Numbered from the stretch's first letter, positions 9,301 to 15,650 are shown. The stretch is 18,594 bases of DNA from Chitinophaga pinensis (GCA_945866165.1 CAMBGO010000020.1:1-18594); one strand, 5' to 3'. Program-made: numbers and translations. The notes: generated by a model from the letters alone, not told the origin.

Positions 9301-9770
9301 TAATTGTTTTCAAATGTTACATATGGGTTTTTGAGATCAACCCAATAACCCATCTTGTTGGTGATATCATCCCATTTATCTTTATACCTCAATACTGCCT
9401 CTCTACACTTTTGATTGTATTCTGCAACACTTATTTTTTTACCGATGTCTTCTTTTGTAATTCCAAGTTCTTTCTCAACGCCCAACTCTACAGGTAGTCC
9501 ATGCGTATCCCATCCGCCTTTTCGTTTTACCTGGAAACCCTTCATCGTTTTATAACGGCATACGAGGTCTTTCAAGGTTCTAGATATCACGTGGTGTATA
9601 CCTGGCATACCATTGGCGCTTGGCGGACCTTCATAAAATACAAATGGCTTTGCCCCTTCCCTATTTGTAATGCTTCTTTCAAAGGCATTCTCTTTCTCCC
9701 AGGCTTCGAGGATTTCCCTTTCAAAAGCAGGCAGGTTCAACCGATCATATTCCTTGTACTTGGTTTGCAT
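6399..9770 (-). CDS. ileS: Isoleucyl-tRNA synthetase
   Basis: This enzyme attaches isoleucine to tRNA-Ile in the cytoplasm. The 1123 residues fit the long IleRS form, class I with a Rossmann catalytic core, a CP1 editing insertion (about 190-400, including TWTTTPWTLPSN), an anticodon-binding domain (from about 745) and a C-terminal extension. Seen: GPPSANGMPGIHH near the N-terminus, where the usual HIGH signature reads GIHH at 57-60; GWDTHGLPVE; the WFDSGAMPYAQW block; and KMSKR at 670-674. The ATG at 9770 was chosen because the longer in-frame reading starting at 9830 begins inside a terminator hairpin and adds 20 unconserved residues. The DksA-like gene follows after 3 bp. Identity is very firm. 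The length and GIHH motif suggest the IleRS2-type lineage (inference). Confidence 0.97.
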   Translation of the reverse strand: MQTKYKEYDRLNLPAFEREILEAWEKENAFERSITNREGAKPFVFYEGPPSANGMPGIHHVISRTLKDLVCRYKTMKGFQVKRKGGWDTHGLPVELGVEKELGITKEDIGKKISVAEYNQKCREAVLRYKDKWDDITNKMGYWVDLKNPYVTFENNYIETLWWCLKTLYDKGLLYQSVSIQPYSPAAGTGLSSHELNQPGTYKDVKDTSAVAMFTLDAKKNASNNNYGEIIKYVPEGAAVSIMAWTTTPWTLPSNLGLTVGPNIEYELIQSFNPYTSLPCNVILAKPLVSKYFKEEAAAISFEEYKAGDKLIPWKSLASFKGSVLEGLYYEQLMPMQANSLELIKEITPDADPFRVVVGDFVTTEDGTGIVHTAPAFGADDFKVGKKNNLGILTLVDREGKFVDGVGSFSNRYVKNYKNEENYVDVNVDICVELKKDGKAFKVEKYEHNYPHCWRTDKPILYYPLDAWFIKTTALKDRMVELNKTIQWKPKSTGEGRFGNWLENMVDWNLSRSRFWGTPLPIWRTEDASEEICIGSIDQLNAEIKKAHDILGNDVNKEFIENGVKDLHKPFVDEIILVSAKGFPMKRISDLVDVWFDSGAMPYAQWHYPFENKALVDSGDAFPADFIAEGVDQTRGWFYTLHALGVLLFDKVAYKTVVSNGLVLDKNGNKMSKRLGNVVDPFSTIDTYGADATRWYLITNASPWDNLKFDLEGIKEVQRKFFGTLYNTYQFFVLYANVDGFNYKEDEITLSERPEIDRWILSSLQSLVKEVNKQLDEYEPTMAGRAIDFFVDELLSNWYVRLCRRRFWKGEYEKDKISAYQTLYTCLITVAKLAAPISPFFTDSLYRNLNAVSGKENHESVHHASFPVADESMIDLALEERMTMAQDLSSLVLSIRKKVNIRVRQPLQKILIPTTGKAMHDQLIKIEDLILAEVNVKEMEYLPSDNDFIKKKVKANFVLLGKKLGAKMKVVAAAISQLSQPDIRLLESEGKLNIIADGETFEIEREEVDIQSEDVEGWMVASKNALTVALDVSITPALENEGNARELVNRIQKIRKEQDLELTDRIEVEIQQESSLEAVFQEFNTYICEEILADEIRFIKELTKGEETEINGISFKINVLKKG

Positions 9771-9787
9771 ACGCGATTTAAAGTGGG

Positions 9788-9795
9788 CAAAGGTA
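9788..9795 (-). promoter_or_regulatory. Candidate -7 element for ileS
   Basis: On the minus strand TACCTTTG (9795-9788) fits TAnnTTTG exactly, and it sits directly after the T-tract of the terminator. Transcription would begin near 9781, giving a leader of about 11 nt before the ATG at 9770. No TTG lies at the usual -33 distance, because the terminator stem occupies that position, so this is a half match. ileS needs its own promoter if the terminator upstream works. Confidence 0.35.
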
Positions 9796-9827
9796 AAAAA
9801 ATAAAATGGGACCGCGTGGTCCCATTT
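9795..9827 (-). terminator. Rho-independent terminator of the receptor/HmuY-like unit
   Basis: Read on the minus strand, AAATGGGACC (9827-9818) and its exact complement (9813-9804) form a 10-bp stem closed by a 4-nt loop, followed by T, A and seven T residues (9801-9795). It lies 23 bp past the stop codon of the HmuY-like gene and separates that unit from ileS. This is the strongest terminator in the window. Confidence 0.88.
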
Positions 9828-9850
9828 CATCTTGTATTTCAGCTAAAGCC

Positions 9851-10480
9851 TTAGAAATTTTTACTACCATTCGATTGGTAAGTGAACTTGAAAGTATAAT
9901 AACGCTGCTTGGATAATTTATCTGCTTCGCTCGCACTGGCGGCAGGTGTAACACCCCCTTTATAATAATTGAGGATCTCAAGCTTTGCAAATTTGCCACT
10001 GGCAGTTCTTATAACCAATACTTTTCCTGGAACAGGAGTAATCAAATTGACAGGTTGGTTATATGAATACCATCCAGCGCTGATGGCATATGAGCTTGGA
10101 GCATTATCAACCTTAAATATTGAATCAGCTGAAATAGTTTTCAACTCATCAAACGTACCAACATAGGTAAAACCTCCGCCACTGCCAGGCCCGCTATTGC
10201 CCCCATTGGTAATGATAGTAGTCCCTCTAAATCCGATGTCCCATTTCTTTGAATTAGAATCTGCGCTTGCAATTGATGTATTGGATTCTAGGCTGTAAAA
10301 AGCATATTTTCCTGCACCAACTGGTCTGCCATTGACCAACCCAACGATCGTATCTGCGGGAAGTGAGTTCACCGTGTTGGTGACTACCGTTGGAACAACT
10401 GGCGCCGCCTCTTCCTTTTTACATGATGCCAACAATAATACAGCAAAAGAGATCGCAATAAAAAACCCTGATTTTCTCAT
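9851..10480 (-). CDS. HmuY-family surface lipoprotein
   Basis: This 209-residue protein begins with a lipoprotein signal (MRKSGFFIAISFAVLLLASC; lipobox LASC, lipidated C20), then an Ala/Pro/Val-rich linker and a HmuY-like domain with the family's SKKWDIGFRGTTIITNGG block (about 77-94) and a C-terminal YYTFKFTYQ strand. HmuY proteins are outer-membrane lipoproteins that capture haem and hand it to a TonB receptor; here the receptor gene lies 22 bp upstream on the same strand. The mature protein contains no His and no Met, although His (P. gingivalis HmuY) or Met (its relatives in other species) normally ligate haem iron. It may therefore bind haem differently or bind another ligand. The gene ends at a strong terminator. 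Family assignment is good; ligand unknown. Confidence 0.82.
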   Translation of the reverse strand: MRKSGFFIAISFAVLLLASCKKEEAAPVVPTVVTNTVNSLPADTIVGLVNGRPVGAGKYAFYSLESNTSIASADSNSKKWDIGFRGTTIITNGGNSGPGSGGGFTYVGTFDELKTISADSIFKVDNAPSSYAISAGWYSYNQPVNLITPVPGKVLVIRTASGKFAKLEILNYYKGGVTPAASASEADKLSKQRYYTFKFTYQSNGSKNF

Positions 10481-10502
10481 CGTCTTGTTGTTTAGTTTAT
10501 TT

Positions 10503-12578
10503 TTAAAAATGAATTTGAAAATTTAAATACGCCGATCTTCCTGGATTCCCCGGAAGGTTAATAATGTCTTTATAGTTGAATAGGTTATCGATTCCTGCCA
10601 TCACATCCCATTTTTTATTTGTGTTATAACCCAAGCTCATATTTAGTTGCAGATACCCATTTGCAAATTCATCAGGCCTATTGATCAAGCCATTGCCATC
10701 AAGGTCATTTGTTCCCCATTTACCCCTATATACTAGACGTGCGGTAGAAAAAAATCCCTTTGAAGTTTCATAAGTAATCTTGAGGTTAGAACTGTGCTTT
10801 GACCTAAAGGGTAACCCTCCGTAACTTGAGAGGGGCATTCTGGAAACCTGACCAGTTTCCACATCACGTTCAAAAACATTGCCTTTTTTAATTGACTTCA
10901 ACACATCCTTATCAGCTGAATACAAAAATTGATAACCAGACCTAACGCTGAGGTGCTGTCCTATTTTTTTTCCCGCTTCCAATTCAACTCCCTGGGTCAG
11001 GGCATTTTTAAGATTGAAATAACTGAAAACCTGACCACCACTCTTTTTGTAGGCAATCACATCGGTAACAATCATATTGCGAATATCATTTCTAAATAAA
11101 TTTACCTTGGCATCAACATGAGAAGGAAGGCTAATTTTTAAACCGGCATTCAATCCCCCTGAAACCTCCGCTTTCAAAGAAGTTACAGTATTGAACACAG
11201 AGGTTGTTTGTTCAATTTGATTAAGAACCTGCAAGCGGTTCACCTCTTCTTTTGCCAGTTCAGTCCCAAATACCGAATAGGAACCTGCTGCAACATTGGT
11301 GAAATTCAGGTAAAGCTGACGGAAGTCAGGCGCCTTGAAGCCTTTCCCATAGGAAAAATTAAATGAAAGCTTATCAGTTAATGCATAATGAAATGCTGCT
11401 TTGGGACTAAATACAGAAGCATATGCGTTGTTCGCATCGTATCTAAACCCAACAATAACTGTTGTTTTTTTATTGATATTTTCCTCATGTTGCATGAACA
11501 AATAAGCGATGCTGTTCATTCTTTTTGAAGACAATGAATCATATCTGTTCGACCGCACAGATTCAGCAATATATCCCCCACCTAAAGTGAATGAGGATTG
11601 GTCTCTTATATGCCAATCGGTTTGATTTTCAACTCTGTTAAATGACTGCGAGAATTGATCATCATATCCTGTATTTTCATTCTTTACAGAGAGCTCTTGT
11701 AATGCCTTGAAACTGGTGAAATAACCCCGCAATGTTGAACTCAACTTTTTAGTTGGCTTGAATTGGAGTGATGGATTTAAATTATACTCATTGTTTTTTT
11801 CAAACCCCTTTGAAAGAATTGTAAGGCCGCCATTTTGTACAGCAATAGAATTGTCTACAAAGGTGTTATTATGCCTTGCAGTTAAAGAAAATTTCAGCTT
11901 GGGGTTGAAAACATACCCGATAATAAGTTGTTGTGTTGAACGCCAAAAAGGTTCAATGGTTTTTTGAATGGCGTTGGGCTTCAGGCTATACCCTTCTGAT
12001 TTGTTGTAGTCTACATTGACTTGTAAATCCAATTTATTTATTCTCCTTGAAAAATCTATTGAACCATTGATGGTATTAAATCTACCATAACGCAAACCAA
12101 GATCAAATTTTCGTGCACCACCTTGGTCTGTTATGATATTGATCACACCACCCATGGCTTCTGAACCATACAAGCTTGAAGAAGGGCCTTTTATAATTTC
12201 AATTTTCTTTATCCCTCTGATTGAAATACGGGAGAGGTCAAGCACACCACCCGTTCTGCCAATCAAGGGTTCTCCATTGAGGAGAATCAAGGTATACTCT
12301 GAAGATAGGCCTTGCACCTGAACGCCTTTGCCGAAATTATCAATAACAGCAATACCTGTTTGTTCAGATAAAATATCATTCAATCTTAGGGAACCAGATT
12401 GGTAGATGGTTTTGGAGGATACGAGAGATGCAGGAACCGCAACATTACCAAGAAGTCTTGGTGTACGGGTAGCTGTAACAATAACCTCATCAAGGTTAAT
12501 GGACAAGGAGTCGGAAGGAACCTGTGCCTGTACCAAATAATGAACCAACAATAATAAAACGCCACCTACTCTTTTCAT
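10503..12578 (-). CDS. TonB-dependent outer-membrane receptor, HmuR/BtuB type
   Basis: This 691-residue receptor has a signal peptide (MKRVGGVLLLLVHYLVQA), a TonB box region (LDEVIVTATR, about 28-37), a plug domain with the IEIIKGPSSSLYGSEAMGGVINIIT block (about 130-155) and a 22-strand-type barrel ending in aromatic F (NFQIHF). It lacks the carboxypeptidase-like N-terminal domain and SusD partner of glycan receptors. GFKAPDFRQLY starting at G413 resembles the FRAP box of haem receptors, but the NPNL box normally following it is not seen (FGTELAKEE lies there). With the HmuY-family gene 22 bp downstream, haem or another tetrapyrrole is the likeliest cargo; cobalamin cannot be excluded. The ATG at 12578 was chosen over an in-frame TTG at 12596 because the signal peptide starts there. 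A palindrome lies 33 bp upstream. Confidence 0.87.
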   Translation of the reverse strand: MKRVGGVLLLLVHYLVQAQVPSDSLSINLDEVIVTATRTPRLLGNVAVPASLVSSKTIYQSGSLRLNDILSEQTGIAVIDNFGKGVQVQGLSSEYTLILLNGEPLIGRTGGVLDLSRISIRGIKKIEIIKGPSSSLYGSEAMGGVINIITDQGGARKFDLGLRYGRFNTINGSIDFSRRINKLDLQVNVDYNKSEGYSLKPNAIQKTIEPFWRSTQQLIIGYVFNPKLKFSLTARHNNTFVDNSIAVQNGGLTILSKGFEKNNEYNLNPSLQFKPTKKLSSTLRGYFTSFKALQELSVKNENTGYDDQFSQSFNRVENQTDWHIRDQSSFTLGGGYIAESVRSNRYDSLSSKRMNSIAYLFMQHEENINKKTTVIVGFRYDANNAYASVFSPKAAFHYALTDKLSFNFSYGKGFKAPDFRQLYLNFTNVAAGSYSVFGTELAKEEVNRLQVLNQIEQTTSVFNTVTSLKAEVSGGLNAGLKISLPSHVDAKVNLFRNDIRNMIVTDVIAYKKSGGQVFSYFNLKNALTQGVELEAGKKIGQHLSVRSGYQFLYSADKDVLKSIKKGNVFERDVETGQVSRMPLSSYGGLPFRSKHSSNLKITYETSKGFFSTARLVYRGKWGTNDLDGNGLINRPDEFANGYLQLNMSLGYNTNKKWDVMAGIDNLFNYKDIINLPGNPGRSAYLNFQIHF

Positions 12579-12610
12579 TGTAAATCGAAGGTGCAAATGT
12601 GGCTAATTGA

Positions 12611-12627
12611 ATGATTAACTTAATCAT
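12611..12627. promoter_or_regulatory. 17-bp perfect palindrome upstream of the receptor gene, candidate operator
   Basis: ATGATTAA-C-TTAATCAT is a perfect inverted repeat with a single central base, centred about 41 bp upstream of the receptor ATG. Its inner part has the 7-1-7 layout of Fur-family boxes, and the outer TGAT/ATCA bases match, but the inner bases differ from the E. coli Fur consensus. Its location suits a repressor acting on the promoter of the receptor/HmuY-like unit. The regulator is unknown. Confidence 0.5.
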
Positions 12628-12687
12628 AGGATTGTCAGATTGAATGCATCCCAGCAATTATGACATGGTGATGACAAAGAAGGCGTG

Positions 12688-12934
12688 AGGAGACAGGTTT
12701 AGAGTTTAGGGTTTAGAGTTTAGGGTTTAGAGTTTAGAGTTTAGAGTTTAGAGTTTACTGATGATTTCTAAACATCTAAACCCTAAACTTTAAACTGTAT
12801 TTAGAATAACCCTAAACTCTAAACTTTAAACTGTATTTAGAATAACCCTAAACTTTAAACTTTAAACTTTAAACTGTATTTAGAATAACCCTAAACTTTA
12901 AACTGTATTTAGAATAACTCTAAACCTGTCTCCT
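12688..12934. repeat. 247-bp heptamer-repeat element with 19-bp perfect terminal inverted repeats
   Basis: The ends are exact inverted copies: AGGAGACAGGTTTAGAGTT at 12688-12706 and its complement at 12916-12934. The left half is eight head-to-tail heptamers, TTTAGAG or TTTAGGG (12698-12753). A 22-bp centre follows (12754-12775). The right half is made of complementary-type heptamers (CCCTAAA, CTTTAAA, CTCTAAA) broken by four copies of AAACTGTATTTAGAATAA starting at 12792, 12828, 12871 and 12900. These copies are 36, 43 and 29 bp apart, that is 29+7n. The two halves can fold on each other, with G-U wobble between TTTAGAG and CTTTAAA in plus-strand RNA. The element is non-coding, and its function or mobility is unknown. 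Confidence 0.92.
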
Positions 12935-12946
12935 GACGTCTGAATT

Positions 12947-13825
12947 TTACAACGTTGTAATAAACTCTTTTACTTCTTGTAGAGATTTTTTGAAATGAAT
13001 CTGAGGGGGGATTTTATTTTCATACGCTGCGGCAAGTCTGCCGGAAATGATCATAGGCACAGAACCCAAGCGGGTAAGTGACTGCTGTATGAAACGGTCG
13101 AAGCTAAAAATGCTTGAAACCGATGTGAGGTGTGTATAAACGAAGTCTGGTTTTTTGTGTTTAATTACATATGCAACATCTTCAAGGGGAACATTTGAAC
13201 CAAGGTATAACACTTTGGTTCCCCTACTTTTCAGCAGATATTGTATGAATAACAAACCAAGTTCATGGAACTCTCCTTCCGGCAGAAACAACACGCATGA
13301 TTTTCCCGTGCTCAACATGGAAGAAATAGACTCGGTTCCGACAATCAATTTGTTACGGATTATAACTGAAACCAAGTGTTCCTGTGCTGGATTAATATGT
13401 CCTGTAATCCACAATACACCAATTTTTTCCATGAAAGGAAATATGATTTGGTTTATTGTCTTTTCAATACCCTTTTTTGCAATGTATACCTCAAGGTGAT
13501 GTTCAAAATCCTCAATCGCCATATCTACCATCGATTGAATGAGCACATTGATTACATTTTCTTGCTGTGCTTCAAAGCTACTGATACTGGTAATTTTCCC
13601 GGTGATATCAGTGTCTGACATTTTATCGATCTGAGAAATCTTGAATCCGTATTTATTTAAAAGGGAAATATTCAGGATTTTTTTCAGTTCTTCATTGTTA
13701 TAATATCTGATGTTGGTGTCCGTGCGCTGTGGCTTCAGAAAACTATAGCGCTGTTCCCAGATACGAATTGTATGGGCTTTTATTCCAGTTAGGTTTTCCA
13801 GATCCTTGATTGTAAAAGCGTTCAT
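12947..13825 (-). CDS. MerR-family regulator with B12-binding domain (CarH/LitR-like)
   Basis: This 292-residue regulator has an N-terminal MerR winged helix (1-70: FTIKDLENLTGIKAHTIRIWEQRY), a helical-bundle linker domain (about 85-165) and a Rossmann-type cobalamin-binding domain (about 175-290). Two signatures of the CarH photoreceptor family are intact: W-x9-EH (W139, E149, H150) and ExHxxG (E185, H187, G190), where the His ligates cobalt. In Thermus CarH the residue after that Trp is the His that takes the upper cobalt position after photolysis; here it is I140, with H143 nearby. CarH bound to adenosylcobalamin represses its targets in the dark and releases DNA in light. No carotenoid genes are in the window. 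It lies 65 bp downstream of the phosphatase gene on the same strand. Domain calls are firm; targets are unknown. Confidence 0.88.
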   Translation of the reverse strand: MNAFTIKDLENLTGIKAHTIRIWEQRYSFLKPQRTDTNIRYYNNEELKKILNISLLNKYGFKISQIDKMSDTDITGKITSISSFEAQQENVINVLIQSMVDMAIEDFEHHLEVYIAKKGIEKTINQIIFPFMEKIGVLWITGHINPAQEHLVSVIIRNKLIVGTESISSMLSTGKSCVLFLPEGEFHELGLLFIQYLLKSRGTKVLYLGSNVPLEDVAYVIKHKKPDFVYTHLTSVSSIFSFDRFIQQSLTRLGSVPMIISGRLAAAYENKIPPQIHFKKSLQEVKEFITTL

Positions 13826-13890
13826 AAAGGTAATAACACCATTTTTGATAAAAGGTTTAGAAGGAATAATGAATCAAACTAAGCTATCTT

Positions 13891-14619
13891 CTAACTTCTA
13901 GTCATCACCCCTTCCAAGGCCAACCCCAGTTCCTTAGAGAGTTTAAGCTGTTGTAATGCTTCAAGGTGACGTTCATGGTGCAGGTCTGTTGCCAATAGGT
14001 CTACCATTTTATTGGTAGCCATCGATTCAGCTGCCTTTAAGACAATTGGTCCATAATAACCTGCAAATGAAAGCAAATTACACTGAAGGATACATCCGGC
14101 ATTTCTAATTTCCTCTAAGCCATTTTTATGTTGATGGTAGTAGTTGTAACGCTCTGGATGAGCGAAAACGGGTTGATAGCCTTGAAGTTGCATCTCGAAA
14201 ATCACTTCTCGAAGTTGAGGAGGTGGAGCTATAAACGATACTTCAATCAATACCCAATTGTCTCTGATCGTAAGGAGCTTTTCTTTATTACGCAATAACA
14301 TTTCAAAATTTGCATCTACCAGGTATTCGGCAGCAGGCCTGATTTCCTTGTTGATGTGGGCCTCTTTTAAGGAAGCATTCAATACAGAAAGAGACTGCAA
14401 AATAGATTGCTTATCATTTTTCCAAATATCTTCCATCACATGCGGTGTTCCAACAAAATTTTCATACCCAAGGTCAATTAAACCCTTGATAAGAGAAATA
14501 GAAGTTTCTGCATCAGGAGATCCATCATCAATTCCAGGAAGAATATGAGAATGATAATCAGTCTTTAGCTGATGAAATGGAAAGGGTTCTTTTGGAGTGC
14601 GGTTGAAAAAGCTAAACAA
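13891..14619 (-). CDS. CpsB/YwqE-like PHP-domain tyrosine-protein phosphatase
   Basis: This 242-residue protein belongs to the PHP-type, manganese-dependent tyrosine phosphatases that dephosphorylate the Wzc/CpsD-type kinase controlling capsule or exopolysaccharide export. The metal-binding set is visible: H23 and H25 in DYHSHILPGIDDG, H61 in GTPH, E99 in AAEY, E127, H155 in AHPERY, and D213/H215 in ATDLHH. Length is normal for the family. No ATG precedes DYHSH, an in-frame stop lies at 14640-14638, and the only usual start between them is the TTG at 14619, so TTG is taken as the start. It lies 34 bp downstream of fcl in the polysaccharide cluster. The cognate kinase and Wza-type exporter are not in the window. 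Confidence 0.88.
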   Translation of the reverse strand: MFSFFNRTPKEPFPFHQLKTDYHSHILPGIDDGSPDAETSISLIKGLIDLGYENFVGTPHVMEDIWKNDKQSILQSLSVLNASLKEAHINKEIRPAAEYLVDANFEMLLRNKEKLLTIRDNWVLIEVSFIAPPPQLREVIFEMQLQGYQPVFAHPERYNYYHQHKNGLEEIRNAGCILQCNLLSFAGYYGPIVLKAAESMATNKMVDLLATDLHHERHLEALQQLKLSKELGLALEGVMTRS

Positions 14620-14653
14620 GCTTTGTGGTTTAAAAATTTAATAAGTTCAAGAG

Positions 14654-15580
14654 CTAATTTTCAAGTTTATAGGAATTGTAAACAGCAGTGATACCATCCC
14701 TTAATTCAATTGTATGTTTCCAACCAAGGTCATGAAGTTTTGATACATCAAGTAATTTCCTGGGGGTACCATCGGGTTTGGTATGATCATAAACAATGGC
14801 ACCTTCATACTCCACCACCTCTTTAATCATCGATGCAAGGGCTGCAATAGTAAGATCTGTGCCCGTCCCTATATTAACCAAGCCTGCTGCATCATATTTC
14901 TCCATTAGGAAACAACTTGCAGAAGCAAGGTCATCTGCATGAAGAAATTCACGAAGTGGGGAACCGGTTCCCCACACTGTAACAGCAGGTATATTGTTTA
15001 TTTTAGCCTCATGAAACTTTCTGAGCAGGGATGGTAACACATGAGCATTTTGTAGGTCATAGTTATCATTGGGACCATATAAATTGGTAGGCATTACAGA
15101 AATGAAATTGCAACCATATTGTTCCCTGTAGGCATCACACATTTTAATTCCGGCAATTTTTGCAATAGCATATGGCTCATTTGTATATTCCAAAGGTCCT
15201 GTTAACAATAGGTCTTCTGACATGGGCTGAGGGGCTAATTTGGGATAAATACAAGAAGATCCAAGAAACAATAATTTATTTACTTTAGTAACGTATGAAG
15301 CATGGATTATATTGGACTGGATCATGGTGTTTTCATAAATGAAATCAGCACGGTATGTATTGTTTGAGATAATACCTCCAACCTTTGCGGCAGCTAGAAA
15401 AACATATTCCGGTTTTTCTGTTTCAAAAAAATTATTAACTGCCAATTGATTTCTAAGATCAAGTTCAGCAGATGTTCTTAACAAGAAATTATTGAACCCT
15501 TTTCCAATAAGATAACGATGAATGGCAGAGCCTACCATTCCACGGTGACCAGCAATGTATATTTTAGAATTTTTTTCCAT
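14654..15580 (-). CDS. fcl: GDP-L-fucose synthase
   Basis: This 308-residue short-chain dehydrogenase epimerises and reduces GDP-4-keto-6-deoxy-mannose to GDP-L-fucose using NADPH, the second step after Gmd. Seen: the Rossmann motif GHRGMVGSA (11-19) and the catalytic set S108 in GSSCIYP, C110, Y137 with K141 (YAIAK) and H180 in NAHVLPS, each one residue on from the E. coli positions. All are intact, so the enzyme should be active. The ATG at 15580 is used; an in-frame TTG at 15607 would add nine unconserved residues. The gmd gene ends 70 bp upstream and the phosphatase gene starts 34 bp downstream, all on the minus strand, consistent with one operon. Confidence 0.95.
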   Translation of the reverse strand: MEKNSKIYIAGHRGMVGSAIHRYLIGKGFNNFLLRTSAELDLRNQLAVNNFFETEKPEYVFLAAAKVGGIISNNTYRADFIYENTMIQSNIIHASYVTKVNKLLFLGSSCIYPKLAPQPMSEDLLLTGPLEYTNEPYAIAKIAGIKMCDAYREQYGCNFISVMPTNLYGPNDNYDLQNAHVLPSLLRKFHEAKINNIPAVTVWGTGSPLREFLHADDLASASCFLMEKYDAAGLVNIGTGTDLTIAALASMIKEVVEYEGAIVYDHTKPDGTPRKLLDVSKLHDLGWKHTIELRDGITAVYNSYKLEN

Positions 15581-15650
15581 GTTGTTTTTAAATACTGCCG
15601 CAAACAATCGAACCCTACATCAACCAACTAAGATTGTAAAATCTATACTC

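Larger units (their letters stand above)
12579..12946. other. Intergenic region between the CarH-like gene and the receptor gene
   Basis: This 368-bp gap holds no gene. From the receptor start outward it contains about 30 bp of leader, the 17-bp palindrome, a 60-bp unremarkable stretch and then the 247-bp heptamer repeat element, which ends 12 bp from the stop codon of the CarH-like gene. No complete TTG/TAnnTTTG promoter was found for the receptor; CACATTTG at 12601-12594 (minus) is the nearest partial -7 match. Confidence 0.7.

Noticed and set aside
9771..9830. Longer in-frame ATG start of ileS at 9830.
   Set aside because: It lies in the stem of a strong terminator, and the 20 extra residues are not IleRS-like; MQTKYKEYDRLNLP at 9770 is the family start.
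9501..9854. Plus-strand ORF of 117 codons antisense to the ileS start.
   Set aside because: It is a shadow of a highly conserved gene with no recognisable domain, and it spans the terminator region. Other antisense ORFs over exporter, ileS, receptor and cluster genes were dropped likewise.
12688..12934. CRISPR array or eukaryotic telomere (TTTAGGG as in plants).
   Set aside because: There are no constant repeats separated by unique spacers, and the heptamers are mixed, inverted and internal to a bacterial gene context, so neither reading fits.
12921..12940. On the minus strand GTCAGGAGAC resembles the core of the cobalamin riboswitch B12 box.
   Set aside because: The following bases (AGGTTT) do not continue the box, no other aptamer element lies upstream (that is coding sequence), and the same bases recur as part of the inverted end of the heptamer element.
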